In this document: positions 6,556 to 14,399 of the stretch, one piece after another | Position numbering within the stretch: the stretch's first letter is position 1 | Layout of the letters: each line of letters opens with the position of its first letter | From: CAZFAT01 sp964517075 | GTDB lineage: Bacteria > Acidobacteriota > Vicinamibacteria > Vicinamibacterales > SCN-69-37 | Direction: 5' to 3' | Assembly: GCA_964517075.1 (NCBI GenBank) | Contig: CAZFAT010000250.1 | Span: 1-14,942 of the forward strand | Length of the DNA: 14,942 nt | Program-made: the position numbers and the translations under genes | The notes under the pieces: model-generated | Told to the model about the DNA's origin: nothing | The model's input: only the letters and a program-made list of their open reading frames with translations | The model's database searches: none

Positions 6556-7656
6556 TCACCACCCGGCGAAGAAACCGCCTTCGTACCAATCCCAGAGGAG
6601 GTAGACAATCACGCTCTTCGGCCGGACGTCGGCGTCGGTCACGGGCAGCCGGACTCCGCCGGCCAGCCGGACGTGCTGACGGGTGTTGAGCGTGACCTGC
6701 GCGCCGGGCACGAGGTCCCACTCGATCGGAGCGCCCGTGACGAGTGGCCGCGCCGCCAGTACTTCGATCATCGGCGACCAGATCCGTCCGAACCGCGCTT
6801 GCTCGAACGTCTTGCCCACCGCAGCCCGCCAGAACACCTCCCGGTCGTGTCCACTCTTCATGGGAATGGCGAACCCCGCCTGCGCCTGAACGAAGCCGTC
6901 GCGCGGCAGCATCTGTCCGAACGTCACGAACGGCTCGAAGACCGCGCTGCCGCCGCCAAGCCCCCTGCTCTCGCTGCCGGTCGGTAACACGAACTCCGCC
7001 GCGGCGCTGACGATGTTGCCGCGCGCGAGGCTGTGCCCGAGCACCCGCTTGTACTCGAGGGCGATGTCGCCAATACCCGTGGCGCGGCCGCTGCCCGCGT
7101 TCTCCACCGAGGAGAGCGGAACGATGATCTCGATTTGGTTCAACGGGCCGAAACGCTTCTCGTAAATGAACTTGGTGACGACACTCTCCGAGCTCATCGA
7201 CGTGGTCGCCACGGCCTCGTCCTCGGGGAACGCCTTGGCTGTCACGAGCGGGCGCGGCAGGTTCAGCTCGCCCCGCGGCCACCGCTCGTCGGTGCAGAAC
7301 GTCCGGATATAGCGGACGGCCAGGCGCAGCTCTTCCTCCGTGTAGGTCCCGGCCCAGGAGGGCATGAGCGGCGAGAACCCTCGCGAGGGGCCGCCGCCGT
7401 GCGCCACGGCCAGGAAGGCGTCCTCGGGCTCGCGATTGGCGAAGCCGCAGTCCGAGAAGTCGGGCGGCGTCGCGACCTTCTCCAGTTCCAGGTTGACGCC
7501 GCCCTTGCCGTCAGGCCCGTGGCACGTGACGCAGATGGACTCGTAGACCTCCCGTCCGTTGCGCGGCGTCGTGCCCTGCGCCGACACGTGGAGGGGCGCC
7601 AGAAACAACAGCATCAGCGCGGACAGCACGGAGGCCAGCAGGGCGGGACGATACAT
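6556..7656 (-). CDS. Secreted c-type cytochrome fused to outer-membrane beta-barrel-like domain
   Basis: I place the start at 7656 because GAGGTG lies five bases upstream and MYRPALLASVLSALMLLFLA is a clear signal peptide with a likely cut after VSA (residue 26); this gives 366 residues. Residues 33-122 form a class I cytochrome c domain with heme site CVTCH (42-46) and a likely axial methionine in PLMPSW (Met98). Residues about 150-366 alternate polar and hydrophobic segments rich in glycine and aromatics and end in ...FFAGW. That is consistent with a beta barrel of the phenol-degradation-type outer-membrane family. An outer-membrane location with heme at the periplasmic face is inferred. 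It may form a transcription unit with the antiporter and TerB-like genes. Electron partners are unknown. Confidence 0.75.
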   Translation of the reverse strand: MYRPALLASVLSALMLLFLAPLHVSAQGTTPRNGREVYESICVTCHGPDGKGGVNLELEKVATPPDFSDCGFANREPEDAFLAVAHGGGPSRGFSPLMPSWAGTYTEEELRLAVRYIRTFCTDERWPRGELNLPRPLVTAKAFPEDEAVATTSMSSESVVTKFIYEKRFGPLNQIEIIVPLSSVENAGSGRATGIGDIALEYKRVLGHSLARGNIVSAAAEFVLPTGSESRGLGGGSAVFEPFVTFGQMLPRDGFVQAQAGFAIPMKSGHDREVFWRAAVGKTFEQARFGRIWSPMIEVLAARPLVTGAPIEWDLVPGAQVTLNTRQHVRLAGGVRLPVTDADVRPKSVIVYLLWDWYEGGFFAGW

Positions 7657-7661
7657 GACGC

Positions 7662-7667
7662 ACCTCA
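7662..7667 (-). promoter_or_regulatory. Ribosome binding site GAGGTG for cytochrome gene
   Basis: GAGGTG, five bases before the ATG at 7656, selects this start over the in-frame ATG at 7707. The latter would place a hydrophilic extension before the signal peptide. Confidence 0.6.
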
Positions 7668-7813
7668 CAGGGCCGGCCGGAGCAAAGAGCGTGCCCCGGG
7701 GCGCCACAGACGAAGAAGGAGCGTTCGCCGGCGTCTGACAGAGTCGTGCGGCAAAATGCCGCGCGGCGAGGGGCAGCGGCGCTGGCTATTCCACAGTGCC
7801 GCCGGAGGGTTGG

Positions 7814-7837
7814 CTAGTGGCCGGGACAGGCCACTAG
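7814..7837 (-). terminator. Perfect 9-bp hairpin at the end of the giant coiled-coil gene
   Basis: CTAGTGGCC and GGCCACTAG pair perfectly around a 6-base loop. On the minus strand the TAG stop codon of the coiled-coil gene sits in the 5' arm. This placement is typical of a terminator, though no T-run follows. Overlapping the stop codon could also affect ribosome release. Confidence 0.5.
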
Positions 7838-10800
7838 TGGCGCACGCCGGCCAGCCGGTCAATCCACCGCGGCCGGCTGAAGGGCCTGGCGCCGGAGGGC
7901 GGATCGAGGTCATCGAGCACCCGGCGGGGCAGGTGGATCTTCAGCACCATATCGCCGGTCGGCTCGGCGGCCATCCACAGGTGACCGCCGCAGTCGTTCA
8001 CGAGTTCCTGCAACGTGCCCAGGTCGACGCCAGGGGTACCCCCCTCGCTGGCGCCCGCAGCCGGCTGGCTGTCGAAGGCCGTCCGGATGTCCGGTGGCGC
8101 ACTGCGTCGCACCTCGGTCACGGTGAGGAGCACGTGCGGGCCCGGGCGCACGTTCGGGTACTTCTCGGTGAACTCCTGATCCGGGGTCACGCCGGCAACT
8201 TCAATCATCAGGCGTCCACTCGACCGCATCCGCCCGCGGCCATACGCCGCCACATTGACGAGGATGCGCTCCAGCCGGTGCGCCTCGAGCTCCACGTGGA
8301 TCGGCGACGAGGTCCGGGGCAGGACGAGATCAATCTCGTCGCCGGCGACCCGCTTCAGCACCGGTCCGAGATCCCGCAGCACGGTCGTGACGTCCACGAG
8401 CGCGGCGGTCTGCTGCTGCTGCTGGCCGTACACCGAGAGCTGCCCGAGCAGGCCCGCCGCGCGCGTGACCTCGTCGAGCAGCAGTTCACCGTGATAGCGC
8501 GAGCCGTCGCTGGCGAGCGACGCCACCCACTCCTGCCCTTCCTGGCTGACGTCGCGAAGCAGCCGCTCGCACGTGGCGGCCACCTCCGACGCGTAGCGCG
8601 CCACGGCCTCCATGCGCTGCGCCGTACGGAGCCGTTCCTCGAGCGACCGCACCGCGGTGATGTCCTCGGCGGCGAGATCGATGCCGTCGGCGGTTCTCGC
8701 GACGACCTGCAGGCGCACGAGGATTCGACGGCGATCCTTCCGCCGCCAGGTGGTCTCGACCGCTTCGGTCGAACCCGAGGCCAGGCGCCGCTCGACGATC
8801 CACGGCAGCTCGGCGCCGGACTCGAACACCGCGGCCGCGAAATCGACCCGCTCGAGCTCGGCCATGTTGCGGTACCCGAGCAGGCTGGTCATGGCGCGGT
8901 TGACCTTCGTGATGCCGCCGTCCGGACGGCACCGGCACAGGCTGACGGGGCTCTCCTCGAACTGGCGCTCGGCGGCGGCCCGGGTGTCCTCGAGGCGCGC
9001 GAGCAGCGGCGGCACGCGTTCGGCCTCGAGGCGCAGCGACTCGCGCTGGCTCCTGGTCGACTCGAGGTCCCCCGCGAGCGACGCCCGCTGCCGTTCGAGA
9101 TCGGCGATGGCGCGCTGATCCGCCTGCTGCTGTGCCATCGCCGCGCGCAGTCGGGTCTCCACGCCGGCCAGTGCGCCTGCCGCCGCCGCCGCCGCGGCCT
9201 CCCGCTCGGCCGCCTGATCGCGCAGCCGGGTGTCACGGGTGACAATCTCGGCTTCCAGGGCGGCGCGCTCCTCGCCGCGCATCCGCGCCTCACGATCGCG
9301 CGCGGCCTCGGCCGACGCCCGGGTCTCGTCGAGCGTGGCGTGCAGCGCCTGAAGCGCCGCGCGCGCCTGCGTCAGCTCCGCCTCGATCGCGAGGCGTGTG
9401 CGCGTCGCTTCCACCCGTTCGTCCTCGCGCGCCGACGAGAGTTGCTGGACCTCGTCCTGACTCGCCGCGAGGTACTGACGCGCCAGGTCATGCTCCGTTT
9501 CGATCTGCAGGAGACGCTCCTGCAGCCCGGTCCGCGTGGACTCCCACTCAGCGCGCTCCCGCACGGCGCGCTCCTCGAGCTCGGCGAGCGTGCGCTGGCC
9601 CGCTTCGTTTGCCGCCACGGTCGCGCGGAGACGAGTCTCGGCGGCCGCGAGCGCCGCGGCGATGGCCTGCCGCTCGGCCGCCTGCTCGCGGAGCTGGGTG
9701 TCACGGGCGGCAATCACCGCGTCAAGGGCGGCGCGCTCCTCGCCGCGCGCCCGTGCGTTCTGCTCGCGCGCGGCCTCGGCCGCGATTCGGCTCTGGTCGA
9801 GTTCGGCCTGCAGCGCCTGGACGGCCGCGCGCACCTCGGTCAGTTCGGCCTCGATCGCCTGGCGTGCGCTCGCCGCCTGCGCCCGTTCCTCGTCGCCCGC
9901 CGACGACACGCGCTGGATCTCGTCCTGGCTCGCGGCAAGGTACTGCCGCGCCAAGTCGTATTCCGACCGCACCTGCTGCAGCCGATCCTGCTGGCGGGCC
10001 AGCGTGGCCTCCCACTCGGCCCGCTCGCGCGCGGCGCGTTCTTCGAGGCGCGTTTCCTGTTCGCGCGCGCGCCGGCTGAGTTCGGCGATCTGGTCGAGGA
10101 ACGCTCCCTGCGCCTGCTCCGCCTCCAGCCGCACGTCTCCCAGCTCCGCTTCCACCGTCTGACGTCGCGCCAGTTCCTGCCGGATCTCCGCGGCCAGCTC
10201 CGTCTGCCGCCGCGCGGCCCGTTCGGCCGCCTCATGCCGCTCACGCGCGGCGTGCTCCTCGGCCGCCTGAAGCGCGGCCGCCGCCTCGTGGCGTTCACGC
10301 GCGGCCTGTTCTTCCAGCGCCTGAAGAGCCGCGGCCGCCTCGTGGCGTTGGCGGGCCGCCTGTGCTTCCGCGGCGTGCTGGTCGGCGGCCGCCCGCTCTT
10401 CAGCGGCGTGGAGGGCCTCGGCAAACTGTGCCTGGGCCGCGCTCAACGCCGCGCCGGCCCGCGCTTCGGCGGCCCGAAGCGAGGCCTCTGCCTGCGTCTC
10501 GGCGATGCGGAGCGCAGCGACGGTCGCCGCAAGCTCGGCCTCGGCGCGACGCTGGTGCTCGGCCAGGCTGGCACGCACGGCAGAAATCTCCGCGGCGTGC
10601 TGCCGCCGTTCGTCCTGTCGCGCGGCTTCCTGCTCGGCGAGCGCACCTTCAAGAGCCTGCCGGCGATTCGTTTCGCGGGCGAGCACGGCTTCGAACTCGC
10701 GGCGACGCTCGATGCGCTCTGCCGCGGCCAGTTCCCTGTCGGCGGCGGCCTCTTCGGCGGCGCGGCCGAGCGCCGCGTCCCGATCGGCCAGCTGAACCTG

Positions 10801-12684
10801 CAGGACCGACACCGTCGCCGCGGCTTCCGCCATCTGCGCACCGGCGTGCGTCTGGAAGTCCGTGAGGCGCTCGGCAAGAGCCGCACATTCCGCCGCGTGC
10901 TCGTACTCGACCTGTTGACGCGCCGCACGCTCCGCCGCCAGCTCGGCCTCGACGACGTGCCGCCGCGCGGCCTCGCGCGCGACCTCGACGTCGAACTCAT
11001 CCTGTCGTTCGGCCGCTTCGGCCCTCGCAAGGTGCCGCGCCGCTTCGATCTGTTCCTCGACACGCGCGAGCGCCGCGGCCCGACCGGCAAGGGTGGCTTC
11101 CAGCGCCGCGACAGCCGCCGACGCCTCCGCCAGCTGAAACTCGGCGTGCGACCGGTACTCGGCGAACTCCCCGGTCAGGGTCGTCACTTCCGCCGCCTGC
11201 TGCTGTTCCATGCGCTGACGCGCCGCGGTCTCCTCGGAGAGGGCCCACTCCAGGGCCTGCCGGCGCCTCACTTCACGGGCCAGATCCTCCTCGATCGCGC
11301 GCACACGTTCGACGGCGTCGGCCACGACACGCTGCCGGTCGGCATCCGTCTGTTGCCGGTCAGCGGCCGCCCGCTCCTCGGCGGACGCGAGCGCGGCCGC
11401 CCGCTCGGCCAGGGTGGACTCGAGAACCACAACCGCTTCGGCGGCCTCGGCCAGTCGAGCCTCAGTGTGCGACTGGTACTCCAGGAAGCGGGCGGTGACC
11501 GCCTCCAGTTCGGCGGCGTACCGCTGGTCGGCGTGCTGGCGGGCGGTCTCTATCGCGGCCAGTTCGGCGGTGAGCGCCTGCCGACGCGCGGTTTCCTCAC
11601 CGAGTTCGCGGTGCAGATCTGCACGGATCTGCACGGTATCGTCGGCGGCGGCCTGCCGATCGAGCGCGGCCTGCTGCTCGGTGCGCTGCAAGGCGTCGGC
11701 GCGATCCGTCAGCCGCGCGTGCAGCGTCTCGAGCGCGGCCGCGGCCTCGACCTGCCGGGCCGTGGCCCGGGTCTGGAGGGCGTTGAGTCGCGCGGCAGCA
11801 TCGGCCAGTTGCTGCGCATGCCGTGCTTCCGCGTCCTGCAGCGCCGCCCGCGCCGCCGCGAGCTCGCCGGCCTGGGCCTCGCGCCTGGCCTCCTCCGCCG
11901 CGAGGCGCGCCTCCAACGCCGCGTGCCGGGACGGATCCTCGGCGGCGGCCGTGGCGTCCGGCCGCCGGTCGTCGTCGCGCTTCAGGGCGAGCGTTGCGGC
12001 GGCGAGTTCCTGTTCGAGCGCCTTTCGGCGGGTGATTTCCTTGACCAGCTCCGCTTCGATCCAGCCACGCGCCCCGCTGGCATCCTGTCTCGCCGCGGGC
12101 CGCGGGCCGGCCGCGGCCTCGTCGGTCCGGGACCGGGAGGCCTCGGCCTCGACAGGCGGGGCAGGGTCCCGCGTCTCCGCGCGATCCGAACGGACCAGCG
12201 AAATGGGGGCGGGCACGCTGGCCGGCCGCTCCGGAACCGTGGGCGGCGCGGGCGGCTGCGGGGGAAGCGGCTCGCCCCCGGCCACATCGGCGAACACACT
12301 CTCGCGCGGCGCCGGTCGCCCCGTGTGCAGCGCGCGGCTGACGACGTATGGCAGGTCGTTGAGGAAGGACCGGCCCTTCGAGACGATCTGGTCCGCCACC
12401 ACCCGGAGTGCCAGCATCGAGGGCGCGGGATCCTGCACGGACACCACGATCACCGGCGCCGTCACCCCCGAGCTCCGGACCTGGCGGACGAAGACCGCGC
12501 AGCTCAGGTCATCCGACTCGACCTCGACGACGAGGACCGCGAAGTTCCGGTGGCTGCCGATCCACCGCCGGGCATCGGCGAGGTTGGCGGCCCAGATGAC
12601 GGCGAGGTTCGGTCCGACGGACCGGAGGGCCGATGCGGCCTGTTCAGCCGAGCTGCGTTGCGCTGCAATATAGAGAACTTTCAT
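7834..12684 (-). CDS. Giant pseudo-receiver / coiled-coil / PAS / pseudo-histidine-kinase protein
   Basis: The product is 1616 residues, starting at MKVLYIAAQ; the longer frame to 12834 crosses an intergenic hairpin and lacks a site. Residues 1-120 resemble a receiver domain, but the phosphoacceptor position is Glu54 (VLVVEVES) and the N-terminal acidic pair is absent; Lys103 is kept. A proline-rich linker (121-200) follows, then an Ala/Glu/Arg/Gln-rich coiled coil (about 205-1240) built from repeats. Residues 1241-1345 form a PAS domain. Residues 1346-1420 match a HisKA helix pair, yet the usual AHDFNN is replaced by Ala1370-Thr1371. The ATPase-like region (about 1440-1587) has Tyr1481 in place of the N-box Asn and no DxGxG box; CGGHLWMAAEP and the final KIHLPRR survive. 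Autophosphorylation is therefore unlikely. A scaffold or polarity/sensing role is inferred. There is no signal peptide or membrane helix, so it is probably cytoplasmic. Confidence 0.85.
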   Translation of the reverse strand: MKVLYIAAQRSSAEQAASALRSVGPNLAVIWAANLADARRWIGSHRNFAVLVVEVESDDLSCAVFVRQVRSSGVTAPVIVVSVQDPAPSMLALRVVADQIVSKGRSFLNDLPYVVSRALHTGRPAPRESVFADVAGGEPLPPQPPAPPTVPERPASVPAPISLVRSDRAETRDPAPPVEAEASRSRTDEAAAGPRPAARQDASGARGWIEAELVKEITRRKALEQELAAATLALKRDDDRRPDATAAAEDPSRHAALEARLAAEEARREAQAGELAAARAALQDAEARHAQQLADAAARLNALQTRATARQVEAAAALETLHARLTDRADALQRTEQQAALDRQAAADDTVQIRADLHRELGEETARRQALTAELAAIETARQHADQRYAAELEAVTARFLEYQSHTEARLAEAAEAVVVLESTLAERAAALASAEERAAADRQQTDADRQRVVADAVERVRAIEEDLAREVRRRQALEWALSEETAARQRMEQQQAAEVTTLTGEFAEYRSHAEFQLAEASAAVAALEATLAGRAAALARVEEQIEAARHLARAEAAERQDEFDVEVAREAARRHVVEAELAAERAARQQVEYEHAAECAALAERLTDFQTHAGAQMAEAAATVSVLQVQLADRDAALGRAAEEAAADRELAAAERIERRREFEAVLARETNRRQALEGALAEQEAARQDERRQHAAEISAVRASLAEHQRRAEAELAATVAALRIAETQAEASLRAAEARAGAALSAAQAQFAEALHAAEERAAADQHAAEAQAARQRHEAAAALQALEEQAARERHEAAAALQAAEEHAARERHEAAERAARRQTELAAEIRQELARRQTVEAELGDVRLEAEQAQGAFLDQIAELSRRAREQETRLEERAARERAEWEATLARQQDRLQQVRSEYDLARQYLAASQDEIQRVSSAGDEERAQAASARQAIEAELTEVRAAVQALQAELDQSRIAAEAAREQNARARGEERAALDAVIAARDTQLREQAAERQAIAAALAAAETRLRATVAANEAGQRTLAELEERAVRERAEWESTRTGLQERLLQIETEHDLARQYLAASQDEVQQLSSAREDERVEATRTRLAIEAELTQARAALQALHATLDETRASAEAARDREARMRGEERAALEAEIVTRDTRLRDQAAEREAAAAAAAGALAGVETRLRAAMAQQQADQRAIADLERQRASLAGDLESTRSQRESLRLEAERVPPLLARLEDTRAAAERQFEESPVSLCRCRPDGGITKVNRAMTSLLGYRNMAELERVDFAAAVFESGAELPWIVERRLASGSTEAVETTWRRKDRRRILVRLQVVARTADGIDLAAEDITAVRSLEERLRTAQRMEAVARYASEVAATCERLLRDVSQEGQEWVASLASDGSRYHGELLLDEVTRAAGLLGQLSVYGQQQQQTAALVDVTTVLRDLGPVLKRVAGDEIDLVLPRTSSPIHVELEAHRLERILVNVAAYGRGRMRSSGRLMIEVAGVTPDQEFTEKYPNVRPGPHVLLTVTEVRRSAPPDIRTAFDSQPAAGASEGGTPGVDLGTLQELVNDCGGHLWMAAEPTGDMVLKIHLPRRVLDDLDPPSGARPFSRPRWIDRLAGVRH
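9094..10029 (-). repeat. Two 156-residue internal repeats in the coiled coil
   Basis: Residues about 886-1041 and 1042-1197 repeat in register. RERAEWE recurs with Trp891 and Trp1047, and LARQYLAASQDE recurs at 911 and 1067, exactly 156 residues (468 bp) apart. The nucleotide copies are clearly diverged, so the duplication is old. Confidence 0.8.
10226..10387 (-). repeat. 54-bp tandem repeat (three copies) in the coiled coil
   Basis: Copies begin at 10226, 10280 and 10334 on the plus strand, 54 bp apart. They encode an 18-residue unit beginning AARERHEAA (residues 776-793, 794-811 and a partial third copy at 812-829). High identity at the DNA level suggests recent slippage or expansion. Confidence 0.75.
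10495..11900 (-). repeat. Series of about 100-residue repeats in the coiled coil
   Basis: Residues 468-567 and 568-667 are two units of exactly 100 residues. They are flanked by related units at about 263-360, at 361-467 (107 residues) and a partial one from 668. Each begins with an 'REx.RRQALExxL' motif, and most have a 'YxSHAEAxLAEA' motif about 40 residues in, followed by 'LAxRAAAL'. Confidence 0.7.
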
Positions 12685-12700
12685 GCACCCGGGCTCCAGC

Positions 12701-12712
12701 GACAGATCTGTC
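12701..12712. promoter_or_regulatory. Palindrome GACAGATCTGTC upstream of the giant gene
   Basis: A perfect 12-bp palindrome ends 16 bases before the ATG at 12684. The position would suit an operator or leader structure. No promoter hexamers were convincingly identified around it. Confidence 0.35.
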
Positions 12713-12805
12713 ACTCGTCTCGTGGGGTGCTTATCGGTTGGGGCGACCGCCCCCTGCAGGCCGGACCACAGTTCCGTCGCGGAAAACCGACTTCGTGGAT
12801 CGCCA

Positions 12806-12827
12806 GGGCCGACCTGAAGGCCGGCCC
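12806..12827 (-). terminator. GC-rich hairpin after the peroxidase gene
   Basis: GGGCCG and CGGCCC pair around a 10-base loop about 14 bases past the peroxidase stop. No T-run follows. It may separate the peroxidase from the giant coiled-coil gene. Confidence 0.35.
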
Positions 12828-12840
12828 CGCCCATCAGTTC

Positions 12841-13613
12841 TTACTCGATTCGGCCACCCGGCATCAACTCGCTTGGCACGCTCGCCGGAATCGTCTTGTC
12901 GAAGCCTGGATCGTTCAACGCGCCCAGAAATGCGAGCAAGTCGCGCTCGCCGTTCACATTGACGCGTCGCAGCAGCGGATCGAGCTGGCCGCGCCCGACG
13001 TTGGGATTGCGACGCCAGCGGCCCCCACGGCCCTGCACGGCGTCATAGAAATCCAGCACGTCGTCGAGTGTCCGGAACACGCCGTTGTGCATGTACGGCG
13101 CCGTGAACGCGAGGTTGCGCAGCGACGGCGTTCTGAAACCGTACGTGCCGTTCACGCCGGGGTCGCTGCCCGGGAGGGCGCGGTTGTCCGGAACCCCGAG
13201 CACGTGAACTGTGAAGTCGGAGAATATCGGCCCGTTGTGACAGTTGGCGCAACCGGCGCGCTCGAAACGATCCAAGCCGCGAATCTGCGCCCCGCGCTGC
13301 CCGGAGCGAACCGTCGGCTCGCACCGAGACCATGGCCGCTCGCGCCAATCGACAGATCCCGATCTTCGGCGTAGCCGAAGCGCGGATGGTGACACGTGGC
13401 GCAGGCGACATCACGATCCCCCGAGAGGACGGGATCCCAGAACAGCAACCGTCCGAGCTCGACCTTCTCGGGCGTGGTGGGGTTGTCCGCGGGCGCGGCG
13501 GGGGCGGCGGGAAGGGCCGACAGGGCAGCCTGGGTGCGCGCCCCTCGCGTGCCCGCGAGCAGCGCCACGACGAACGCCAGAACCGCCACGAGCGTTGTCC
13601 CTGCCGACTTCAT
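12841..13613 (-). pseudogene. Diheme cytochrome c peroxidase (MauG/CcpA family), internal deletion and frameshift
   Basis: The N-terminal part starts at the ATG at 13613 (GGAGG seven bases upstream), with a signal peptide (1-30), GRLLFWDPVLSGDRDVACATCHH and heme site 1 (CATCH, residues 71-75). Family similarity continues to about GLGASRRFAPG, then the frame degenerates. The C-terminal part is in another frame from about 13300: QIRGLDRFERAGCANCH with heme site 2 (13237-13251), the conserved FRTPSLRNLAFTAPYMHNG, and an end typical of the family (GALNDPGFD). The heme motifs are only about 137 bp apart, whereas full-length relatives have well over 100 residues between them. A large in-gene deletion with a frame change (join at about 13290-13310) fits best. 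An assembly error is the main alternative. Confidence 0.8.
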
Positions 13614-13620
13614 GCGAGTG

Positions 13621-13625
13621 CCTCC
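13621..13625 (-). promoter_or_regulatory. Ribosome binding site GGAGG for the peroxidase gene
   Basis: GGAGG seven bases before the ATG at 13613 supports that start over the in-frame ATG at 13700, which lies inside the upstream gene. Confidence 0.55.
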
Positions 13626-13653
13626 ACGTGACCGGTCAGGACGAACGCTCTGA

Positions 13654-14310
13654 TCATTCTCCGCCGCCGCGCTTGTAGCTGACCGAGATGCCGCCGCCAC
13701 TGGTGTCGATGGTGGTCTGGGCGTCCGGAAGTGTCTTCAGATGCGCCAGGAACTCGCCGATGCCGCCGCCGCGCGCGCCGCGGCCCGCCACGTTGTGTGC
13801 CGTGAACAACCCGCCCGGAACGAGTTTCGGCCAGACCGCGACGAGGTAGTTCTTGTACCAGTCCTTGTCGGCGTCCGAGAAAACGAAGTCGAAGGGCCCG
13901 GATAGCGCAGGAACGATCTCGTGCGCGTCCCCGAGTCTCGCATCGATGTAGCTGGTCAGCCCGGCTTCCTTGAAGTTCGCCAGCGCCGTCCGGTGACGCC
14001 CGGGATCGAGCTCGACGGTGATCACCCGACCACCGGTCTTCGCCAGTGCCCAGGCGATCCACACCGTGGAATGCCCGGTGGAAGTGCCGATCTCGAGCGC
14101 ACGCGTGTAGCGGTGCTTGAGAATCAGGTTGTGCAGAATCCGGCCGTCGCCCTCCGGCACGTTGAGATCCTGCCAGGACCCGCGATGCCGGTCGAGAAAC
14201 GCCTGGACCGTCCGGTCCAGATCGGCGAAGCGATCCTGTGCGGCGCCCCTGCCAGACAGGTCGGCAGTGAGCAATGCAACGGCGCAGATGGCGAAGATGG
14301 CTTTTGTCAT
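13654..14310 (-). CDS. Class I SAM-dependent O-methyltransferase-like protein with signal peptide
   Basis: This encodes 218 residues. MTKAIFAICAVALLTADLSG followed by RGAAQD looks like a signal peptide. The rest matches the catechol/caffeoyl-CoA O-methyltransferase type fold: motif I ALEIGTSTGHSTVWIAWAL (about 70-88), VITVELDPGRHRTA with the ribose-binding acid (about 95-108), and FDFVFSDADKDWYKNYL with the metal/acid motif (about 139-155). SAM is cytoplasmic, so export is puzzling. The signal-like segment could instead be a membrane anchor facing inward, or the domain may have another ligand. GAGG lies eight bases before the start. It ends 40 bp before the peroxidase gene and is probably co-transcribed with it. 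Confidence 0.8.
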   Translation of the reverse strand: MTKAIFAICAVALLTADLSGRGAAQDRFADLDRTVQAFLDRHRGSWQDLNVPEGDGRILHNLILKHRYTRALEIGTSTGHSTVWIAWALAKTGGRVITVELDPGRHRTALANFKEAGLTSYIDARLGDAHEIVPALSGPFDFVFSDADKDWYKNYLVAVWPKLVPGGLFTAHNVAGRGARGGGIGEFLAHLKTLPDAQTTIDTSGGGISVSYKRGGGE

Positions 14311-14399
14311 GATGTCAGCCTCGTCCGAATGTCATACATGCCTTACGGCAGGGAGGATTCGGGGGCTTACACCGGAGGCAAAGTTCGCTGGGTGGGCGG

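Noticed and set aside
10226..10387. CRISPR-like array from regularly spaced repeats
   Set aside because: The repeats are contiguous 54-bp in-frame coding units with no unique spacers, inside a continuous coiled-coil gene.
12685..12834. Upstream extension of the giant gene to an ATG at 12834
   Set aside because: The extra 50 residues cross a hairpin and a 12-bp palindrome and have no domain similarity, whereas the receiver-like fold begins exactly at MKVLYI.
7033..13374. A 2113-codon open frame on the plus strand spanning the cytochrome, giant coiled-coil and peroxidase genes
   Set aside because: Its codons are exactly aligned with the minus-strand codons, so a stop would need a TTA, CTA or TCA sense codon, which are rare at this GC content. 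Its translation has no recognisable domain and mirrors the coiled coil, while the minus strand has clear families and ribosome binding sites.
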